Of a stretch of 64,000 bases of DNA, positions 35,560 through 49,000 are shown piece after piece. Source of the stretch: Enoplolaimus lenunculus (Eukaryota > Nematoda > Enoplea > Enoplida > Thoracostomopsidae); assembly GCA_030248215.1 (NCBI GenBank), contig JASANG010001355.1, positions 44,805 to 108,804 of the forward strand, read 5' to 3'. Position numbers and translations under genes: made by a program. The stretch's first letter is position 1. The number at the start of each line of letters is the position of its first letter. Under the pieces are notes generated by a model, which saw only the letters and a program-made list of their open reading frames with translations, was not told where the DNA came from and made no database searches.

Positions 35560-38160
35560 TCACTTGCTACAATCGCAAGGTTTAGTTTTCATTATATATC
35601 GCACCCCAGCGAATGTGGCCAGTATCATTCCTAGGGTCAGCTGCTGTGCCTCAGGGCTAGCCCACTTATCGTTGGCCAGACTGGGGGTCACAGGCAGGGT
35701 TAGAACCGGCCAGGTTCTTTAGGGCCTGGGTTCCGGCCCGCATGGGCCCAGGCAAGCGAACTTCTTATAGATTTAGAGCACAAAAAACAAAACAAACCAT
35801 GTAACCATAATACTATTGCCCGTATTTCACAGAATTTCATTCAGTGCAGTTTTCTGAAGAACCACAAACGCTTCAACGACAGACGGATTGAAACTCTGTT
35901 GCAGCGGGTTAAACAAGACAAAGACACACCAAATCAACTCAATTTCAGGTGACCAACGCATGTATTTGTTAGTCACTATCAAACTTCTCAACCGAATACT
36001 CGGAGCTATTAAGGCAGCTGCATAATAAACCAGCCGTAGTGGAGCTACATGTATTGAGCGAAGCTCGAACATACAGTACGTAGAAAACTATTTCCACATG
36101 TGGAAACTTTCAAACGAGAAAACAATTTAATCAGATTTTTCACGCCAAAAAAACCTTTACTGAAGCAGTTGCGCAATCTATATGGTAAAGCTGAAGCGCC
36201 CAACATATGTAATTTGGGCAGCGTTTCAGCATTGACATATGTCTGTATGTGAAATTCATTATATGTTTTATAACTCTTTATAGTGAATAAACAATTAGTG
36301 ATTCAAAATATATTTTCTTGTATATATTTGATTTTTCTAATGAATACAACGATCTTTAAAAGCGTCTATAATATCCAGGTTAATTAGACTGCTTAGAGCA
36401 GCTTTTTATCTGACGAATATGGAACTGCAAGAGTGACTTTACCCAGACAAGACCATTAAACTGCCTTTAAAGTATCCTATATTCTGGAACTGTTTCTAAA
36501 TCTTTACTACGAAACTTGCACAAGTGTGCAACTGTGATATAACTAGTATATAGGTATTTTTAGAATTGTACGTATTAACGTTTTACGCTCATAACAATCA
36601 GCTTCTGGGTGAGGAAAGTTCCTTTAGAGCCTCAAGTTAAAACAAGTGCTTAAGAAAGAAAAATTGAGATTCGGAAACCTACAAAACGCAAAATCACATA
36701 TAGAATATCCAAAATAGAAAATTTCAATGCTGATATGTAAAAAACCTGATGCCCATCTACTAGTCTTCGGGTTATTATAACGTAATGCAAAATTAGCGGA
36801 TGCTGCGATGGGACGGCCTAAACCTCCAGTTATACCCCGATATGATGCTGCCTGTGCATTCCTGAAAACGTCAAACATATACAGCTTTGCTAAACAGAAC
36901 CTTCAAAATATAAAAAAATTATTCTGATTACTACGTTTTGCTTACAGACACTACAGTAAAACCACTATAGTATGAGAATCAAAATTGAATTGAAAATAGT
37001 GTGTACAAGCTAGTAATTTACAGTGCCATGCCAGTAAACCCTACTTGCTAGTCTGAAAAAAGTTTTCACATCCGTTCCGTATACATACAATGAAACGATG
37101 AGAAGTTTGTCCCATCCAAAAAGTTTTCATGGAACGAGTTAAGGCATGGGCTTAGACATTGGAAAGTGCTTATAGGTTTAGGCAAGCATAATGCTAAAAC
37201 TTAAGTGAATTGTATTGTAATGTAGCCGAAATCAGGGCAGTAACCAAGGGATTTCATGTGGGAACCCTCCTTTTGATTTTTGAACAGGACTTTAAGACCG
37301 GGTTTCAGTTTGAAATCGAAGAAACTATCCTTCGACATTTTTGTACAATGAAACCCCGGTTTCCAAAATCCTTGCTACGCCATGACCGCAGTATCTATAA
37401 AGATTGGTATGAATTATGATTCAAAATCACTTTCAAAACATTAATGATATACCAAACCAACTGTCTGTGTCATCTGCTGAGGCCCATGTTACGCTGAGGG
37501 CAGTGGCGGATCCATGATCTCAAAATGTGGGGGCTAACATTTCACAGGTAATAAACTTACTTTTGATCCGCACACAAACCACGAACTATTGCCATAAAAT
37601 TGACTACTTTACGTTCGTTCAATTGAGATGAATCACAAATAAAACTAATGCATCAACACATATTAGATCTAAACAACAGGGTGGCAACGTAAGTTCGGAT
37701 TTGGTGTCAAACAGGCACAAAGCTCGGATTCGAAAGCCAAATCATTTTTGAAAAAGCAAAATCCAGTCAACTTCAGCAACATCTGTTTCTGTTTTGAATG
37801 AGTTAGAACTGCCTGCTATTTTCGTAAATTGTTTTAGCATTCGCGGTTATGGACTTAAATTTATCTTCAATGAATTTTTGTTCTCGATATTTCAAAATTC
37901 ACACGTTTCTATTACATGCATATTTTTCGGCTTGTACTGTTGGCATTGGCCATTGTTGATTTTATAGAATATATAAATATACTTTTATCTGTATGAAAAC
38001 TATTTCAGAATCAAGGTTCGGAATTAGTGATATTATTGGTTCGGTGGCACTCTGTTTTAGTGACGACAAAACAACTAATCATCTGAGACGGCACTAAAAT
38101 AACAGGGCAGCTTATTAAAGCTGCTTAGACTATTGTGTATAAAACAGAGAAACAAACAGC
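35560..38160. other. Gene-poor stretch with hAT-like fragments
   Basis: No exon is recognised. 35700-35760 has GGCCCGCATGGGCCCAGG palindromes. 35830-36070 and 36535-36766 resemble parts of the family at 58920-59333 (GCATAATAAACC, TTTACGCTCATAACAAT). Confidence 0.4.
36535..36766. mobile_element. Family A copy, one end preserved
   Basis: TTTTTAGAATTGTACG, TTTACGCTCATAACAATCAG, AAGTTAAAACAAGTGCTTA and the end CCTGATGCCCATCTACTA match the right third of the element at 54514-55171. The left end is absent. Confidence 0.6.
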
Positions 38161-38204
38161 GTAGAACAGCAATTGACACTCTATATAATTTTTGTCGATA
38201 TGCT

Positions 38205-38400
38205 GTTTTGGGGGGGCACGGCCAAGTGGCCCCCCTTGGATCCGCCATTGGCTGAGGGCCGTCCCACTGTACCAGGGCAACGGCAAGCAGGAGTGCAGTG
38301 GACAGGACAGCCGGGACAACGTGACAGCTTCGACAACGGGACAGCCGGGACAGTGGGACAGCGGGGACACCTGGAACTGGCCGCCGGCCGGCCAGCCAGT
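38205..38400 (+). repeat. GC-rich block with GGGACAGC microsatellite
   Basis: A G-run (38210-38217), GGCCAAGTGGCCCCCC and then degenerate GGGACAGC/GGGACAAC units over 38300-38372 make this the most GC-rich island of the intergenic region. Long frames cross it on both strands as a side effect of composition; none shows a domain. At 38600-38650 there is an AGC/AAC trinucleotide run. Confidence 0.5.
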
Positions 38401-38859
38401 AGAAAAAATGGTAACTGCACAGCACTAATCGTTTGCCATCTTGGATCCTATACGCCCATCTACTCCGGTTGGACATGGTTGGAACGAAAGGTATTCGTTT
38501 TTCGCTGCTTTGCTTATTATTCGGCTTTATCGCCTATACATTCGTTGCAACAATTCAACCTGACACCGTCTAAACACAAAAAGGCTCATAACATCAAAAA
38601 TAGCAGCAGAAGCAGCAGCAACAACAAAATCACCAACACCAACAAATATAAGGCTTTGAGCTTTAATGACAGTAAATAGTTTGGTTCAAACTGAAAAGAT
38701 GCCAAATTTTCAACTTTTTGCATTACTTGCTTATCGGCAAAGCTGCCCGCTACCCGAGGGAAATGTGGGCCGGGTAAGAATATTTTAATGCGGGTATACC
38801 AGCGGGTAAAGAATTTCAAAGTGCTGGTATAAATTTGTGAATCTTTATCAACCAAAACT

Positions 38860-40800
38860 TTTCATAAGCAACACCAATCTGCAGTTTAATGCACACAGCT
38901 AGTTTCCCTCACAAACAAAGCAGGTTTGTAAGATTATGGCTCTGGAAATGATGCTTTACCGAAATTGAAATCTATGATCTAGTGTCTTAATATTACGGTA
39001 ACCATCTCATTCACCCTAAATTTGTTTGCAAATATGTATACATTCAGTGTTCTGCATTACGCCGATGCACGCGGGAATACTTGCCACATTCAAGTAAACA
39101 AATTAGTACATATTTTTACGGTCTTGAGAGCATATTCGAATGCTAATGACCGACCTACAATGCAATCATAATTCAAAAAACTTCTTGTAATAATTGTGTA
39201 CATGAACTGTTTAATGCATATCAAGCTTGCCCAGCAGCAAACGAAAATTTTTCACTGGTACGCTACTGGGGTACTGTGTTATATTACATTAAAAAATCTT
39301 TACCCACTTATACCACACCTCTGTTTACCGGTACCATAATCTGCATAATCATTATATTTTGCAAGTGTATGGCCATCCCAGGTACCATTCATGTATTTTT
39401 CACACAACTTTTAAATGTATTACTTTTGCGTCAGTTCTTCACAAATTGCTATTTTAAATCCTGGTGTCCTTGTATAATTTTGTCTGCATTTTGTATCTCT
39501 GTTTGAGTCACAGATGCCGGTAGAAACGTTTGCTAAACATTCTCCGTCTGCCTAAATAGCGCAATAGATTTAGGCAAATGAAATCCTTCTGATTTTATTA
39601 TGAAAACCACCTAGCTAGTGAAATTGACACTATTCGCCTACGAGCATAGCCTTGAGTACAGGAAGCCGACACAAGCGACCCGATAACGGTGACACTTGCT
39701 GTGGGTTTCAAAGAATATTCTGCATTATGTTTATAACTAAATTGTGTTAACTTTGAAAGACAGCTTAGGTGATATCTGCAGGGATAACAACGAATATGCA
39801 GGCGAAAACATCGATAAATATACAATCTCAGCAGTTGGAACTTTTGTCAGCGCGGTTTTTGGACACGGAATTGTTAAATGTATACAAAGTGTAGATATCA
39901 GCACTTCAAAACCTTCACAACCTGGCTAAAATGCTTCCAAAAATGCATGAAGGTGGAAAAGAACCTACTTTCCTCAAAACGTGCTCCGAGCTTTCGATCT
40001 CTCTCAAAATTTTCGATTTAAAACAGCCAGTTATCCACCGAAACACTGGTAATTGTTACCGCGTGAAACTTGACGTCGTAAACGGTGAAATTATAGGAAT
40101 AAAAAGATAAACAACAGAAGCTGTTGAATCTGAATGGCTAAGCATGCAACTACCTTACGTATTTGAAAAATACATCCCTGTCAACATATGTATAATGGTT
40201 TGTAGCATTTCAAGGTACACAAGTTAAGGCTGTTCATAATAAAAAAACTACACTGGTTGTATCTATGTAGAAACAAATGGTGTGTGAACCTAGATATATA
40301 TACTTCTAATACTGTTTTAAATCTGTCGTCAAAGGTTTTTAATGATAACCAATGTAAACCTCTTGCGCTTGGACCAAAGTTTGTTTATTTCTAGTAATAA
40401 AACATTTAAACATTGTTTGAACGCTATTTTAAAGTACAATATGAGCTTCTTTGCTGACAACTATAAATTACAAACGCTTACCAAATCCCAGGCCTTCGTC
40501 GTTTCCAATTCCGTGACTAAATTTCGAAATCGGGTGCCTGGCGCATTGCAAATATCCAAAAACTAGTTAAATTCACCTATAGTACTTTGTCCAAAACAAA
40601 CGCATGTATATAAAGCATACATTTAGACTAGCGTTATTGCAACCGTTTCTGTGCGATGTTCTGATTTAGTTCAAAATTGGTCGGCACTGCTTTGCCTCAT
40701 ACGCTTATATGTTTTTGTGACATGTATGCTATTTTGCTGACTACAGTGGGATGAAGATGGGAAGTATTCACACACCGTACAGCAGTCAAAAACAGTAAGA
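38860..40800. other. Gene-poor stretch
   Basis: I see no exon, RNA gene or intact mobile element here. Confidence 0.4.
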
Positions 40801-40817
40801 AAACAAGAGAGCCCATG

Positions 40818-41020
40818 TGGCCAATGTATAGAACTGGGCCGTTATAAAGCATATTCCTATGTGTAAGCCTTAGCCTAAGCCTAAGATTAAGAATGAGCTC
40901 ATAACTAAACTTAAGCGTAACCCTAAACCTAGCGGAAGCGCAATCCTTAGTCTAAAACTTACGTTTTATTCTATTGCGGTTCCGCACAAAAACGCTTCGC
41001 CCCTGATCTTCACATGGGCC
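40818..41020 (-). mobile_element. Family D MITE with TTAGGC-like core
   Basis: In minus orientation: starts GGCCCATGTGAAGATCAGGG, has ATAGAATAAAACGTAAG, a CTTAGGCTTAGGCTAAGG core and an end CCCAGTTCTATACATTGGCC. A fragment of the same family (TTAAGTTTACTCTATTGC, TTTTACATGGGCC) follows at about 41210-41274. Confidence 0.7.
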
Positions 41021-42237
41021 GTACAGGTCATCACATATCGGTTTTTATAGAAACAGTTGCATCGTTTTGCGAATTGTGAATTTAAGAACTTCATTTCAGT
41101 GTAATGACACAAAAAACATTACAGATATTCAACAAATAACTAAAAGGTTGGAATAAAATTAAAACAGTATTAAAACTTTGAAATTAAAACAATCTTTGAC
41201 TAAGCTTTAAGCCTTAAGTTTACTCTATTGCAGTTCAACATGAAACCGTTCTGGTGGTGATCTTTTACATGGGCCGGCAAACAATAAGCATAGGTGAAAA
41301 TAACCTAAACTTTTATTTACGATCATTATACATGCCCCGAAGCCGCCAAGATTTCAAAATTTAACTGTTCACTTTCATATTAAGAATTATAGCCTGACAA
41401 GGGTAGATTGAAAACCCAAAAATGCGACGAGACCGGAGCAGAGTGCCAACTGCAATACAATTTTGTCGTAAACGAAATTCAATTTTTTTGCAGGTATGTT
41501 TTTTACAGTTCGTGCTGAGTGTAGAGTATTCATAACACTTTTTTAAAAATATATTAATTGTATCAAATATCTTGCGCATTAACAGCGACAAAGCCTCGCG
41601 AAAAACTACAAAAATTTGGTTATATCACACGCCGTTCATCCGGAATGAGTTTCGCTAAGTGTCAGGGGCATACATGCTTGATTCGATAAACCAGACATCT
41701 TTGCTTTGTGTGTTCACTTTTGAGGCCCATATATAGAACAGGACCGGATCGTTGCTTGTTTGATTTCAAAATTATTTCCATTTTGTTGCTTTTGCTTGAT
41801 GCAACATTCCCAGATGTGTAACGCATAGTTTTGAACCCTCGTTTTGATTAAATTTGTTTAAAAATGAAACCAAAAATCCTGTTAACACATTTTTGCCGAA
41901 CTCAAATTCACAAGTTAACAGACAGCTAGCTGACAGATGCCCTCTTTTAGACAACTGAATCTTTTGTAACGTGCACCATATGCTTTTATCATGCATTGTA
42001 AAATGTTGATATACACTTAAAGTAACAATATCATGTGATGCGCTCAGTGTCATTTTATAACCAGACCTAACATATATTAACAACTTTGAATTTGTTGTAG
42101 CACGCATGTTTTTCAATTTTTGTCAATTTCCTTTTTTCTGTAAAACAGAAACGTTTTTCTGATCGATTAAATTTTTCGGAAAAAAACCAACCAGGCCTTA
42201 GAGCAAGGTGCTATATACTAAAGCAGAGAAAGACACC

Positions 42238-42438
42238 GGCCCATGTATAGAACAGGGCCAGATAGTTTTCCGGAGAGGCTGTAATAGAGTCAGTTTAAGC
42301 TTTAGACTAATTTTTTGCTTAGACTTAGGATTAGGCTTAGGCTTAGGAATACGCTCATCCATACGCTTAGGCTTAGGACTAGGCAAGGCTTAGGAATATG
42401 CTTATACTACTGTTCCGGCCCTATTCTATACATGGGCC
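42238..42438 (+). mobile_element. Family D MITE, best copy
   Basis: Ends GGCCCATGTATAGAACAGGG and CCCTATTCTATACATGGGCC are near-perfect inverted repeats. Flanks AAGACACC (42230-42237) and ACGACACC (42439-42446) form an 8-bp duplication with one mismatch. The core has at least six TTAGGC or TTAGGA units. It lies 3' of the exchanger gene. Confidence 0.8.
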
Positions 42439-42778
42439 ACGACACCTATCCGAAAAACATGGCATTTTAGCACCGCACTGATACGTGATCCTAATCGTAC
42501 TCTGAGGAGATGTTTTGTTTCGATTTCATACGGAGTCTGGACTTCGTTTAAACTACGACGCAAAACATTAGGCTTTGGCAAATTTCTGTTTTTGTTTTCG
42601 TATACATAAAATTGTATCACTTGTATTTTTATTCGCAAAATTGATTGCGTTCAATTGAATTCAACCATGTATTAAAGCACTTACTATTGGGTTTTGAACC
42701 GTTTCAGTGTCTATTGACAAAATTCCCAACCGTTCCGACTTGTCAGATTTGATTCATAAGTGATGAAGTAGCTGCACG

Positions 42779-42784
42779 TTTATT
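42779..42784 (-). promoter_or_regulatory. Candidate poly(A) signal for the Na/Ca exchanger
   Basis: AATAAA on the minus strand, about 290 bases after the TGA stop. A second AATAAA lies at 42815-42820. Either could serve; assignment is positional. Confidence 0.4.
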
Positions 42785-43071
42785 GTGGTCAGAAGATTGA
42801 TGGAAGATCAAGCTTTTATTCCAGTATAGTTTTGTGTCGGCAGAACCTAAGTTGCAATATCTTACCACCTAATCATTGAAACACTCAGCTTTAAAAAGTT
42901 TTAAGCAAACTTAGAAACGTTTCGCTTAAACTTGAATCACAGCACAAAATTTACAAAACTAAGCGTCAAATATTTCATATCGCAATACCTTTGCAGTTGA
43001 GGCAAAAGCAATAACTGATACAAGAGTGCAAGGAACACAAGTTTTACGATCAATGCACACAAAATCAGTGT

Positions 43072-46000
43072 TCAAAATAAGGCTCCGGGTAGTATTCGCT
43101 TATACGCTTTCAGTGACGCCAAAATCATGAATACAAACCACAAATACGTCAAAAATCCGGCACCAAATATTTTCGGACAAAACGGTCCGCCAAGTTCTGC
43201 CCATCCTGTGAAGCCAACATTTCGCCGGATAATAATGGTTACCAGCCAGAAAAACCCGCATGCCAAAAATACAATAACTATAAATTGCAAATCGCCCAAA
43301 GGCACACAGAAATGTCCACCCGTTTGGCATTTCCAGTATAACGCGGATATAAACCATGGCACTCCAAGTCCTGAAACAATTTATCAAAGCCAAGCCAAAT
43401 TTCATTTCGCTTTACTGTATATAAATTAAAATTAAAGCATAAAATCATAATTTTAAATGCTAAAGTAAACTTTAATGCTTAAGAGCTGAACTACAAATGT
43501 AGCACGGGCATTCTGTATGCTTTCTTTTTTTTTATTTCATATGTATTACTATTTCCAATTCTGGTTAAACTTTATTCCGGTGTCAAGAATAGATTTGTCC
43601 CAATGAAAATATGTTCCCCGGGCAAATTTTAATGAAGAACATAATGAAAAAGTGCCCCTCCCCCTTTATAGAAATTTGCCCGCCCTCCAGGGCAATTTAA
43701 ACGTGTTGTGACATAATTGGTGGCTCACGTTATAACTGGGGCAGCCCAGAACACGTTTTGTCAACGTTCATTTAACGTCAGCATAAAATGTTGCGATTTC
43801 AATAGCGGTTGTATAGACAAAATGTGAATGTCACATGACATTGACTGAAGAATCCCGTAGTCGAGTAATCGACGTATACAAACAGCAATATGTCACATGA
43901 TACCACGGGACATTTATGGGAATATCATATGGTACTCCGAAATTCTGCCGAGTATCACATGGTATGCAGGACAATGTAATTTATGCGCACGAATAATATA
44001 AAGAAAAGTCAGATGATGCAGCTCTAAGTGATTTCGAATACTAAATTAGCTTCTATTCTTCTGTTTCTGAGAAAATTTTGCATAAATATATTACTAAGTA
44101 CAAATAATTCAAACTTTAACTTTTAGCATCGATTTCTACAGGACATTTAGGCTAGTTTACCACAACCTTGCAGACATTTTCAAACATGTCATATACTGAT
44201 GAACAATATTTCGAATACCACATATATTGCAGTACAAACAGTGAATGTCACATCACATCAGGATAGCAGACAATTCAATTTTTTTAATTTCATAGCGGAT
44301 CAACGTGCACACATTATGTTACCCGCTACGTACTGTAATAGGGTCAAAACGAGATCCAGGTTACCTCAGTTTTAACGTGTACCTTAACTAAAGCTGCACT
44401 ACGACCAGTGGCGGTTTCAGATTTGTGTATTTCCATGTCAGACTCGTCGAATAAGTTTTTAAAATGCCACCGTTATCAGTGTGACAGCGTTCAACGCCTT
44501 CTCACATAAATAGTTTCTTCCCTCCCCTTGCCATTTTTAAGCGCAAAATTGTAAAATCACACCTTATTACAATTGGAATATTCGATCTGAAATTTTGCTG
44601 CTGCTGAGATCCGCACCAAATTTGGAAAATTTTTCATGTTGTAACCCAAAACACTGGCTGTTGCAAAAGTTTCGGCGTTCGATGCCCAAGTGCCAGCAGC
44701 TCTCATGTTCGATAGAATTTTGCTGCAGATACGCTAGAATGGTTTAGACACACTTGTGGTGATTCCATTTTATTCACACTATGGTCTGTAATATGTTGAT
44801 AAATAGTTTGGCCCATGTGAAGATTAGGGACGAACCGTCTTTTTCCACAGGACTGCAATACATCAAGCTTAAGCCTTAGTTTAATTGCTTGCTTTCGGCT
44901 TAGGCTTAGGAATATGATTTGCATCTGTTTCGGCCATGTTTATTTCCTGTGAGGCAGTGTGAGAGAGCCCGAAAATAACAGTTTCCGTCGCCCATTATAT
45001 TCTTAATTTTAACCTCATTTGAATTTTACAGCAGCAGGCAGCGATAATCATACGCAGGGGCTTCTAACGGGCCCATTTGCGAAAACTTGCGAGCAATGCT
45101 GTGCTACTCAGAATGATAAGGGGTTAATAATAAACGTTGTAACAATAATAACGGCGCATTTGAAACACTTATTCGATGAGTCTCGCATGGAAATTCTCAA
45201 TTCTGCAACAGCCACTGGTCGTAGTGCAGCTGTATGTCACAAAAAGTTTAAGTTTCCCTGGGTGGGGGCAAATTTTTATAAAGGAATGCGTTTTAATTAA
45301 GTTGCTCGATAAAAATTTGCCCGCGGGAGGCACATTTTTATATGAAAATTTGCCCAGGGGGGCATATTTTCATGGCGTCAAAATTTTTCGTGACTCCGGT
45401 TGAAACTGGGAGCAGCTCTATGTTTTCAAAACTGTCACTATTGAAATTCAAGCTGCTAAGCCTTCGCGGAGGATCATTAATTGCTTTGAGCGGTATATAA
45501 CAGTATTATAAAAGGCAGATAATAAATTGTACATGTCGTCATTTACAGCCACCTAACCAAAGATACTATATACTAACCTAAATATACCAACACAGCATTG
45601 CTTGCCATAATGTTGCCTAAAGCTTCATCGGCCGTGTGTTCTTTAATTGCAGCCATTCGTGATGCAAATAAATCGGGCAAACTTGTACCTAACGCGACGA
45701 ATGTAATTGCGGTGACGCTATCGCGTAAACCAATTAAGCAGCCAAAAATTGCCGCAAAATCCGCAACCAACGCCGTCAACAGTGCAATAATGCCGAGGAC
45801 GATAAAAAACGTAAGCCAGCCGCCGGCTAAATTGGGTGGTGGTATGAACGAAAACAAACATTTCCAACCGAATGAACATACGTGATGTACGTAATCGCCC
45901 GGTGATGCTGAGTGGATCTAAAAACACGCATAGTTAACGTCGCCTATTAAGCATTGATTATTATTCGAGACATAGCGTATCCTATCAACTTAATCACCAA

Positions 46001-49000
46001 TGTATAGAGAACAGGGCTGTAACAGTAGTATAAGCATATTCCTGAGTGTAAGCCTAACCCAAAGCCTAGGCGTAACAATGCGCTTTTAGCTAAACCCAAG
46101 CAAATAATTAATCTAAAGCTATACTCTATTGTTGTTCCACAGAAATACATTCCGCCTCTGATCTTTATACATGGGTCAAAGTTAATACGACCAAAAGTGC
46201 AAAACTAATACAGATCACAGGCACTAATGATTGTGATTCAAGTGAACGCTTCACAATCCAAGCAAAATGAAGATGTATTCGTTTTTCACAGGAAACATTT
46301 TAAATTTTTTATATTTTATGTCAATCTGATTTCAAGCATAGGATACGAACGATCGAGCGTTCGCTCGCTGTTACGCATTTGCAATTACCACTTAGCTACA
46401 CGAGCGAAACACTCCCAGCTCGAAGGGGATCGCTCGTGTCTTTTGAAGGCTGTTCTATTACAAAGACGTGTAATAACTGCTAAACATTGTGCATTGTGTA
46501 TAATTGCCCCTACACAATTTGCGAGTAATTGTTTAAAATTGTTTGAATTATGGACTTTGGCGAACGGAACTTGAGTCAAGCCTCTGTAAACAGCCAATAG
46601 ACCAGATTGAAACCCGCTCACCTCTCCTTCGTTGACGTTTAGAAATTTATGAAACTGTTCGGTCCACGAATGTGCGCCAACGGTGTTCATTTGACGTCGA
46701 TACACTTCCGTCAATCGATCAGTTTTATCCATCCATTTCGACACCGATTCGTCGCCGACAATTGTCACTGTTGCTTTGATTTGTTTGCCTCGTCGAAAAT
46801 GATAGCCTTGGACAAATGATTTCAGTTTCACCTAAAACAGCAACAATTTTGGCGTTTTGTTAAAATTGTGTACAGCGCGTATTTGGTAATTTCCATTAAT
46901 CGTTTGTCACATGAATATTTACTATTTGGTATAATAACTAATTTGAAACCATTTACATTCGCCACTCAGCCATTGGAGCTTGCTGTTAAAATTGACGAAG
47001 ACTTTACTTAGTACCATTTGCGTTTAATAGTACGCAATTATAGCCTGGAATATCCAACAATACTCAGAGTATTGAGAGTCAACAGTGGTAGGGAAGCTCA
47101 ATTTGCCTTATGCTAAGCATCAAGCATATAATGAACAAGAGAGCTATGACCCTACAAATTGGTGAAAACTTTCAGTGTGCCCCGTAACTTGAAGCGATTC
47201 TAGCCAGGTCCTAAGGAATTATTACAATTTTTGACTGTTTTCATACGTGCATCCTCTAAACTTGTGAACGAAAAATCGCAATCCGTATCACATAAAACAT
47301 TAGTTACGTCTTACGTGGATTTTACGCTAACTAAATTTTGCCCTTTGATCTATAAAACAAATACACTAAAATTTGAAACAACATATTTTCAGTCACGGGT
47401 CGGTCCGAACCGTGGGCAAACCGAACTGAACCAGTCCGCAGTATTCTGTGGACAGGACAGTTTAAAAATTCCCGACCGAACTGATCCTTTTCATATCTTT
47501 GTCGTTGGAACGATACAACAGAACGCTTCGATGTTGAATGTCATACTTATGCATATAAACAAGAAGCCACGTTTACATTTCGTCACTCGGATGCAAAATT
47601 TTCTACGTTTTTGCTATCCGTAAATAACCGAGTGATTTAATCTTTGTAAGCAACCGTACACTGTAGATATAATAAATACTGTAATGTATTGTACCTGAAA
47701 CGTTTCATGCTTTTCCGTTTCTAAGTCGTCGACAATCGGTATATGAATCAATTTGCGAACTTCTCCAGCGTGAAAATGCAATTCACCCGTTCCGCCAATG
47801 AAATCGCTGCCGTCTTTTGCAGAACCTTCTTTTGTGACCCATTTAATTTTAACGTCTTCGCCAAATCCACCGAATCGTACAACCGGAATTGTTGCGGTCC
47901 CACATGTTTCTTCAACGATTACGCTTGAACGCTCAAATTGAACCTGAAGTAGAAAAATGAACAATTTTGTGCCATGCTCAAATTCGCGAATGTGGTTTGA
48001 TAGGTACCGCATTAATGTTATCGTTTATGTATAGAGTTTGCTGGTAATCACTTTGTATCTTGCTAGACACAAATTTACGAACTGACGTTATTTTTGCAAA
48101 AGGATTAAAAGGCCAGGGACCTCTCGCTCACCACGGCAGGCTACGCCCTGTTTTATGCAGAAACAATAACAAATCAAACAAGTTAAACATCTATACGTTA
48201 TCTCGTCACCTTTTCGTTTAATGGCTTATGTTAATCGTAACTTGTAAGCGGCCAGTTTACCTAAGGCAACTTATAGGTCGTATTCAATAAACAGCGTTAT
48301 AAAAATGGTACTTTTCATCTTTAATGCGTGATGGGGAAAGAAACACTTTCATCGTAACGGTTATTTCTAGAATGCAACCAGGAACAAAATCTTTCCGACC
48401 CTGGAATGGAACCATAAAGCAGGAAATAACGCAAAATGATATAATTAGAAACAATGTTGCTTAAGGCCCAGAACCAACAAAGTACTCACTTTTTGAGGGT
48501 AAAGGTTTTACAAGAGACATAAAAGGGATTCCGATGACTTACAAGCGAGTTTCAAACTTTTTAGCTGGCAAAAACTGTTTTAGACGAGCCTGGCTCTCAC
48601 ACTAAACTTTTTTCTCTCTGCGGGCCCGCGTTGCTCTGAAATACCTCTCGAGTTCGTTCGCCCGATACAATAACAACTTCAGCAATATGCGTTTTGCCAA
48701 TTGCGACGTTTTCATAATGCCGATTCGGTGGCAGTATTTTGACGTAAAAAATTTCGTCCGGTTCACGAATGCCATCTTCGGTCAGTAGTGGAATTCGAAG
48801 TTTCGTTTCAATTTGCTCAGGTTCAAATCGAACCAGTCGATTGAACTTTTCGTAGTCGGCGCCTGCGCTTGCTGAGCCGTCGATCGCTTCAACGTATACT
48901 GCGACACGTTCAGTCAACAGTCCGGAGCGTAACATGCGAATAATTGCATATTTATCAGATTCTAACGCTGCGAATTGTTCAGCCGAAAATTCGACGGTCG

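Noticed and set aside
38173-38679. 168-codon plus-strand ORF
   Set aside because: It crosses a GGGACAGC microsatellite and an AGC/AAC run, has competing frames on both strands, and shows no domain; it is best explained by base composition.
46385-46831. Single 148-codon minus-strand gene
   Set aside because: Only 46622-46831 is NCX exon 7, ending at a GTGAGC donor. The rest of the frame runs into the intron and a tRNA-like MITE.
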